Positions 58,301 to 64,000 of a DNA stretch of 64,000 nucleotides are shown here, one piece after another. Location of the stretch: assembly GCA_002633005.1 (NCBI GenBank), contig NMRA01000489.1, positions 172,034-236,033 on the forward strand, read 5' to 3'. This DNA comes from Phoronis australis (lineage: Eukaryota > Phoronida > Phoronidae). A program made the translations under genes and the position numbers. Each line of letters opens with the position of its first letter. Positions within the stretch are counted from its first letter, which is position 1. The notes beneath the pieces are model-generated. The model did not search any database. It saw only the letters and a program-made list of their open reading frames with translations, and was not told the origin of the DNA.

Positions 58301-61300
58301 TAGATAACTTGGTTTATTCTTTCAATCTATAAGAGGGACCTTTCTTCATTAGCACCAGCTACCATTGTGGCATGCTTATTTTCCTTGAATTAATCTGAGC
58401 AACATTGCTATTACAAAGTGGTATTCAGGAGGTGGCGGATTTGAGAGTGGCAAGATTTTTAAGAAATATGGATCCCCTAGTGAAATCAATGGCAGGTGTG
58501 ATGAATATCCTACAGCAGCTGGAAACAATTCCATGGCTACATCTCTTAATTCCATCACCAAAGCAACAGACACAAAACCAATCATGCAAATTCCCAGACC
58601 TACACCACTAAACTCCACACACACACACACACACACACCCACCCACCCACCCACCCACCCACCACACCACAACACAACACACCACACCCACCCACCACAC
58701 CCNNNNCACCCACCCACCCACCACACCTAACTTCACTGACCATTGAGTGACCGGTACACGTCAGGACAGTAACGCTTGGTGTAAGATTCTATCTGGTTCC
58801 ACGCATGTTTTATCTTCTTGTAGCAGTGAATATATTTTCCAAAACTCTTGAACCAGTCAGTGAAGTGTTGTCTCCAGCTTCTACCTTCTGGACATCTGAA
58901 AACAATAATTTATATGTAAGCCATTGTTCATCTACAATTACAATAAGAGTTAAAAATTAAAATTCTTGTAAAGCCTCATGTCGAATAGCTAAAATATTTT
59001 GAAAACTACCATAAGCAGGATTAAGTCTCCACGGCTGCAAGCAAATCTCTCGTCTGGTAGCATAACGCAAGATCATCTGTTGTTCGCAAGGAAATCCAAG
59101 TTTTGATCCAGCAGGGCTCGACATAGCGAGCTGCAGGTCGCATTTGCGACCTGAAATTTGGAAATGCGAGCTGAGATTTTTGTCAGCTCGTATCAAGTCG
59201 CAAAATGCAACCTGGAATTTCCAACGAATGCGAGCTGAGTTTTTACACTTCTCAACAGATACAAGGCAAATACAAAGCAGCTTTTGTTAATCCGACCGTT
59301 ATTTGGTTGTTGCCAAATCCAAGTTCAAAAGAACAATAACCGAGAACAGCCCTCCCGATGACTTGTAAGCAAGTCGCGTGAACATGGGGTATGCAGAATC
59401 GATCTTTGACGCGTTTCATTGGCTAACACTTTTGGCCACTTTTGTAAATTCCCGGATTCGCCGAAGAAAGTTTCGGGCCACTGCTTAACACGTGATAAAA
59501 CTTCACAAAACAACAGTGTTTCTACTAATTCTTAAGCAACCAACTTACTAAACTTAGTGGTGGACAAAAATGTTTATTTTTCACGTAAGATGTCCTTATT
59601 ACATGTACCAAATATCCACGACAATATCCCTGATATCGCACTGCGGCACCGTTAGCGCGCAAGCGGTCCCGGCAGACAATCGTGACTTAGACTGAAATGT
59701 GCTTCTTCTTTTTATCGTATTAAGACAGCCAAAGTGAAAATGACAACCTTATTAATCGGCAAACGACGGTCACGTCTTTACTTTCAGTTGCCAAGAAATT
59801 CTCAAACCCTTTACTTGTTTCTGGGGCTGCGTGCGCGAACTATGATTTGTCTCTCACACGTTGTTGCCAACGTAAACTGTAGGCCTACTCCAGCGATTCA
59901 AGTGCGTGAACTCACGCGTGCGCACCACTTCAAAGAACAGCTACAGTCCTAAATAAAAGAGTATACCGGCTTGGCTCTGGTTTATTTGAAAATGAACTCA
60001 GATTCCCAGCGGTTATAAAAGACCCGATGTCCCGGGACCGATATAACCCAGAACTGACGTTTTCCTGTTCCGATGTTCCCCGAGGTCCATGTTCTGTAAA
60101 CCCTGTATTCTATGCCCGTAGCCAGCTATTGCAACTAAACTGGCACTAGATGCGAAATTGTGGTTCAAATTTGCGAACTTTTCATTCTTCTTTTTATACA
60201 CCCCCCCCCCACCCCGGCAACTTTTCGCTCCCCGAACCACCGTCGCCATAAAATGTTCAGACTCCTATAGAAACATCCTTGTTCCGGCTGAAGCGGGCTA
60301 AAAAGGGTACAATGTACAGTAGGTGGTAACGATATCCAGAAAGTCACCCCTACTAGATGGAGTTTGCCTCGCAAAATCCTATTATTATAACGTTTCTTAC
60401 CATTGCAGCGTTTTAATATCTTATTACCGCAAACACTGAGGTTAACGACTATGCTCACGCACAAGTCTACTTCCTACCTTTAAAGTGTTTCATTAAAAGT
60501 CCCCCCTTAAATTTTGAGAATTTCCAATTAAGCGCCCACAGTTCAAGCTAGCGCCCATCATAGCGCACTACAAACGACCGCGTGTGGTTTAAAATTGACA
60601 CGCAGCTTATATGACGTGTCACTTTCATTTTACACAACTTCAGTTTTCAAAAACGTCTTTTCACAATATGTAAAAACAAAATCCCGGCTTTGTTTTATAC
60701 TTCAGAAAGAAAGTTAACACTAGTGACATGCGTGTCGTTTTATGACTGACTTTCCCGTACTTGGAAGGTATTGAGGAGCAAACTCGCCATTACCCGAGTT
60801 AATTTGAATCCTTAACGACTTTGATGACAGCCAGTAGCAGGCCAGATCTAACAAAATCCCGGATACTTTTTCAACGGGCATTTTCTCCCTTTTCACATCG
60901 CAAATTTAGCTACTCGAATGCACAAGTCAGTTAGAGAGCACTGATTCAACTTTCACGTCGGCAACTTGCCTTGCGCTCTAGAGTCTTTCAATGGCGGTCG
61001 TGAAGAACAGTAAAGGCCGTACCTGCATGAATGAAGTCAATTTTGAGATACGAAATTTGTGAGTATTTAACGCTGCAGGTAAGAGCATAATCTAAACATT
61101 TTCTCGATGATCTAAAAAATCCATTTTGGTGCGTAAAAATGGCAAGAAAATTTTGCGATCTGGCATTTACGAATGCGAGCTGGATTTTGAAAATGCGACC
61201 TGGGATTTTGGCTAGGTCGCAAAATGCGACCTGACGATTTTAATAGCGTCGAGCCCTGTCCAGCCTCATTTCCAGAACGTCAGCAGATGAGTCCCCAGTT

Positions 61301-61620
61301 GAAGATGTTTATCATAGCAACCACTCTTGATAGTACTAAGTGACGTCCTTCAAAATCGAAAATTGAACCTTGAATTGGTAAGGTTTTCTGATAATTGATT
61401 CTGAAAAAAATCTGGTTCCCACTACTAGACTAAGTTTAAATATGGCATAAACAACAACGTGAGTTGATTTAGTGTTAAGTCATACCTACAGACTGGTAAC
61501 TTTCTACTTGAACATAGCATTAACATATACCTATCTACCATCCAGCTGTCTAAACAGAGTCTCTTCCACAGCAAATCTTCATTTGTCAGCTCCTGGAGTC
61601 TGTGACAGGTCTTGGCACAA
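52380..61620 (-). CDS. FBXO3: F-box only protein 3 orthologue, ten exons, 5' exon missing
   Basis: Exons in transcript order (minus strand): 61531-61620, 58741-58895, 57943-58066, 56921-57014, 56017-56191, 55391-55475, 54875-54997, 53893-54008, 53394-53507, 52380-52486. Phases join throughout, about 393 residues with a TGA at 52380-52382. FBXO3 is a substrate receptor of SCF ubiquitin ligases. The first exon seen carries the second half of the F-box (CHRLQELTNEDLLWKRLCLD). Next come the linker (RSWRQHFTDWFKSFGKYIHC), the SUKH/SMI1-KNR4 region (MRCSYRIHNGQQL, then TLPITFC and FTEWITEYA) and the ApaG domain (CVAVSGPITVSVATAF, REWVITDADG, EGPGVVGEYPVMRPG, FNYTSCTTFKTTYGNMKG, VPCFHMKCMP). Domain order and exon content follow the human protein. 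The end (ERRQHCKKNN) lacks the long acidic tail of vertebrate FBXO3. The exon with the start codon and first F-box half is not recognised upstream of 61620. Confidence 0.92.
52897..52912 (-). promoter_or_regulatory. Isolated CTCF-like box in the last FBXO3 intron
   Basis: The minus strand reads CTCACTAGGTGGCGCT, matching the CTCF core (CCASYAGRKGGCRS) at most positions. It is outside the satellite arrays. Motif match only. Confidence 0.4.
53515..53648. repeat. Tandem 62-bp duplication with palindrome, FBXO3 intron
   Basis: Two copies containing AGGTATGAAATC and the 12-bp palindrome TTCACATGTGAA. The repeat begins immediately upstream (minus strand) of the exon at 53394-53507. Confidence 0.85.
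54463..54557. repeat. 19-bp minisatellite, five copies
   Basis: Five head-to-tail copies of TAGCAAGCACAACAATTCG with A/G and A/C variants, within an FBXO3 intron. Confidence 0.95.
58618..58732. repeat. CA/CCCA microsatellite with a 4-N gap
   Basis: (CA)n turning into (CCCA)n and CACCA runs, with N at 58703-58706. It lies just after the FBXO3 donor at 58740, so the pre-mRNA has a long G-rich run starting about 10 bases into the intron. Confidence 0.9.
59112..61258. mobile_element. 2.15-kb hAT-like element in FBXO3 intron
   Basis: Ends CAGGGCTCGAC and GTCGAGCCCTG, flanked by TCCAG at 59107-59111 and 61259-61263. Both subterminal regions repeat GCGACCTG/GCGAGCTG motifs in alternating orientation (59127-59240, 61150-61235). 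No transposase found. Near the right end (about 60991-61062) a plus-strand frame MAVVKNSKGRTCMNEVNFE ends after 23 residues, followed by GCAGGTAAGAGC, a strong donor-like sequence. Confidence 0.8.
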
Positions 61621-62221
61621 CTGGAATCGGATATTGAAAAATATTTAACCAAAATATAAGTGACTTACTCCCCGCTGCTGTTGTTCTTTCACAAGGTTGC
61701 GTACACATCACAACAAATTATCAGAACTGGTTTCACTTCATTATAAGTTTTTAGAATTTTGACACCAGCAAACCAATTGTTTCAGAAAAAAATTTGCTGC
61801 AGTGAAGCTGTCATCAACTCCCAAGAGATATCGCAAAAAATTAGGAAATGGCACATATCATGAGTGTACTGTTTTTAAAATCACAAAAACATTTTGCCTG
61901 CGGCAGATGGTATGACGTCACATAATGTGAAATGTTTGTGACAGAATCTCAGGGGTTACAGGGACTATAAACTTGACACGCTTTTACTAGCGATTTCAAA
62001 AGTTTATTAGTTATTACCCATTCTGGCTGTTTGGGCAATAAACATGGTAATTACGCCTGGTCTGTCAATGGAACTTAATGTCATCAGGTAATGTGTATAG
62101 GTGTGAAATCGCATGTTACCGGCCAAACAAAGGTTTGTGGTTTTCTGAGGACATTCCGACCCAAAAATGAGGCGAGGTTTTTCGGTCGGTCTATCACGAC
62201 CAAAACGCGTTATGGTATATC

Positions 62222-63475
62222 CCCTGGCATGTGCAGTGTATAAAAATGGAGAGTTACCAATTTTGGGAATTGAACGAGGGACTGCTCGAAGAAAAAGTTT
62301 CATGGGAGTATTTCGTTGAGTTCAACGCCAGAAATTTGTAACATGCACTACTGCGCATGCGCTAAATCTTGCCATCAGCCCTCCATAAGAAATACACAAG
62401 AACAGGCTATAATCAGCAATTTACAAGTGAGGGGAGATAACCACACAATTTGCCGATAGCCTGTGGCATAGAGTGTATGTTAAGACTTGTTACTGCCAAA
62501 TATCAGCGTCATTGGTGAAAATTTTTCCACATCTTTTGAAATTTTTGTTTGCCCTGTTGAGGCCTATGCTAACGATCGTTCGGAAGCCAATATTTGAGCG
62601 CATAGCTCATTTTGAAGTCAAGTTTTTGGCTGAATTCATTTTGCCATCGGATTTGCCGATAGCCTAGGTGACTACCAGAGTACTCAGAGGTTGCTGATCC
62701 AAATTTCATGCTGTTTTTCGAAAAAATTTCCACGTCTCTTGTGTTCAGAAAATGGATCCACGTACAGTGCTGTGAGATGAAATATTGCTGATCGCCTGGT
62801 TGTCTTGCATTGAAACTTGATTTGCACTCTGTAGATGAAAGACTAGCTCAGAATTGGTAAGAAACTGTTATGTTCATTTTTTTCATCCGGTATGAGTTCA
62901 GAAATACATTCAAAGTTTGAAAAAAGTCGGATTTTATACAGTTTTATTCCGGATTTCGGGTCTGTGATCAGTAGTTGATACTATAGTTATCTTCAAAATG
63001 TTGTTCCATTTTTTGTGATCCACAGCCACAGCACGTTGTCCTTCGTCTTAATTCAATACTGTTACTTAGGAGTGGATTCCGAACACAAATTCATATTTGC
63101 AAACATCTGAAGATTAATAAAAAGCACTTTGGCAGCCAGCTCAAGCCAATGCAAGCACAGGCGGCTGGCTGGCGTTCACTTCACTTTTGTTATGGTTATG
63201 TGTACAAGTTAACAGTGAGTTGTGACCCCCAATGACCCAGCTAGCACTGTCGTACTGTAAATTCCAAATACTGTTATTGTAAACTTGACTTTGCTCTGCA
63301 GACTACTGACTTCATGCAGGCTCACGGTACTAGCGCCCAAGCTTCCTGACCTTTAACCTAACTATGTGTTGTTATGATTGGTTAGGGACATGGCGCTAAG
63401 CGTCACCTAGCGGATCAAGAATGTTACAAATTTCTGGCGTTGGGAAGGAATTAAATACACTCCGAAACCCTATAG
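62222..63475. mobile_element. Fold-back arm fragment interrupted by a second element
   Basis: 62222-62322 matches 17985-18075, and 63443-63475 continues the match (GGAAGGAATTAAATACAC); the stretch between is the inserted element described separately. Confidence 0.65.
62323..63442. mobile_element. 1.12-kb element with 22-bp perfect TIRs
   Basis: 62323-62344 and 63421-63442 are perfect 22-bp inverse copies (CAACGCCAGAAATTTGTAAC plus two bases). The insertion point is known from the uninterrupted relative at 18075, and no clear target duplication is left. No transposase-like frame seen. Confidence 0.8.
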
Positions 63476-63854
63476 TCGTCCGCCTAAGCATAAAACCGGC
63501 TTGTTGTCTTACTCACCCAATTATTCCACTTCAAAGTTATGATCTGAATAGGACTTGATTTAACTCTCACAAATATATAGTATTCGTTGATTCAAACGTT
63601 TTATTTTACTTAAGCCGAGTTGTTCAACTGTGCATTGCTTTTCGGCAGCCATTTTATAATGACACCTATGGTCGTCATGTGCTGCCGTCTTTTGAAAGGA
63701 CAGAAAACCACACAGAAAAAGGCCAAGAAAATAGTGGAAAGTGGTTTACAGCAACTCTACTTCAACCACAAACTGTTTTACTGGTATGATATCGATTTTT
63801 AAATCGATTAAAATTGATTTAGAATTTCAGTTCTGGAAAATAAATCACAATTGT

Positions 63855-63860
63855 TTTATT
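63855..63860 (-). terminator. Polyadenylation signal of the gene at the window edge
   Basis: AATAAA on the minus strand, 15 bases after the TAA at 63876. Confidence 0.6.
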
Positions 63861-63875
63861 CCAGTCAGACCTTAC

Positions 63876-64000
63876 TTATTTTGTATTTGTGACCTCTTTA
63901 TTTGACTTTTTGCTCTTGTTGTTCTTAACATCACTTATCTCTGCTGTCCTTCTTTTTCTTTTCAGTTTCTCTTCATTCTCTGTTAACACCTTGTCAGCCA
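63876..64000 (-). CDS. Last exon of an unidentified gene, 5' cut by window
   Basis: The minus-strand frame enters from the window edge and reads ADKVLTENEEKLKRKRRTAE, continues ISDVKNNKSKKSNKEVTNTK and stops with TAA. It is very rich in Lys, Arg and Glu and could hold a bipartite nuclear localisation signal. An AATAAA follows within 16 bases, which supports a real gene end. The protein cannot be named from 40 residues. It lies upstream of FBXO3 on the same strand, so the missing FBXO3 first exon would have to fall between 61621 and 63854. Confidence 0.55.
   Translation of the reverse strand, partial: ADKVLTENEEKLKRKRRTAEISDVKNNKSKKSNKEVTNTK

Noticed and set aside
61062-61090. First exon of a gene on the plus strand (MAVVKNSKG...)
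   Set aside because: The frame stops before the GTAAG donor and lies inside a transposon; kept only as a remark.
1-64000. CRISPR array, bacterial operon, tRNA or rRNA genes
   Set aside because: The tandem repeats lack unique spacers, tRNA-like segments are SINE heads without a foldable complete tRNA, and gene structure is eukaryotic.

Overview
This is eukaryotic genomic DNA from an animal, most likely a marine invertebrate. A non-vertebrate deuterostome such as a lancelet or acorn worm is my best guess, but the window does not prove it. Genes are split by short GT-AG introns, coding DNA is sparse, and the intergenic space is crowded with LINE, SINE and DNA-transposon remains of several families. 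The assembly holds single-N joins (7290, 15247, 34443), a 4-N gap (58703-58706) and a 311-N gap (21018-21328).

Layout. (1) 1.36-9.10 kb, plus strand: a complete eight-exon glutathione S-transferase kappa gene (226 residues, the human GSTK1 length). Its introns carry SINE pieces and two minisatellites, and intron 5 contains a probable assembly duplication. (2) 9.9-13.4 kb: no gene recognised. (3) 13.4-25.1 kb: a transposon-rich block. It has two nearly identical 1.78-kb modules. Each ends in an array of eight roughly 146-bp units, every one carrying a box that looks like a CTCF binding site. Around them lie nested MITEs, a fold-back element, a GC-rich transposon ORF, a 2.3-kb hAT-like element and a decayed LINE on the minus strand. 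(4) 25-33 kb: nothing recognised except one SINE body. (5) 33.0-34.2 kb, plus strand: an intronless rhodopsin-class GPCR. (6) 36.5-41.3 kb: two LINE reverse-transcriptase relics, one interrupted by a tRNA-derived SINE with target-site duplications, and between them a hammerhead-ribozyme-like motif. (7) 43.97-44.95 kb, minus strand: two unrecognised reading frames overlapping by ATGA. (8) 45.77-50.41 kb, plus strand: a complete five-exon RPL36A (eL42) gene with a 5'TOP start and an NRF1-like site. (9) 52.38-61.62 kb, minus strand: ten exons of an FBXO3 orthologue (F-box, SUKH and ApaG regions), convergent with RPL36A; its first coding exon was not found. (10) 63.88-64.00 kb, minus strand: the last exon of another gene, running off the window.

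The genes are unlinked housekeeping or receptor genes and do not form one pathway. The most unusual content is the periodic CTCF-like satellite. A diverged, inverted relic of it, sharing an identical 14-mer, sits inside RPL36A intron 4.
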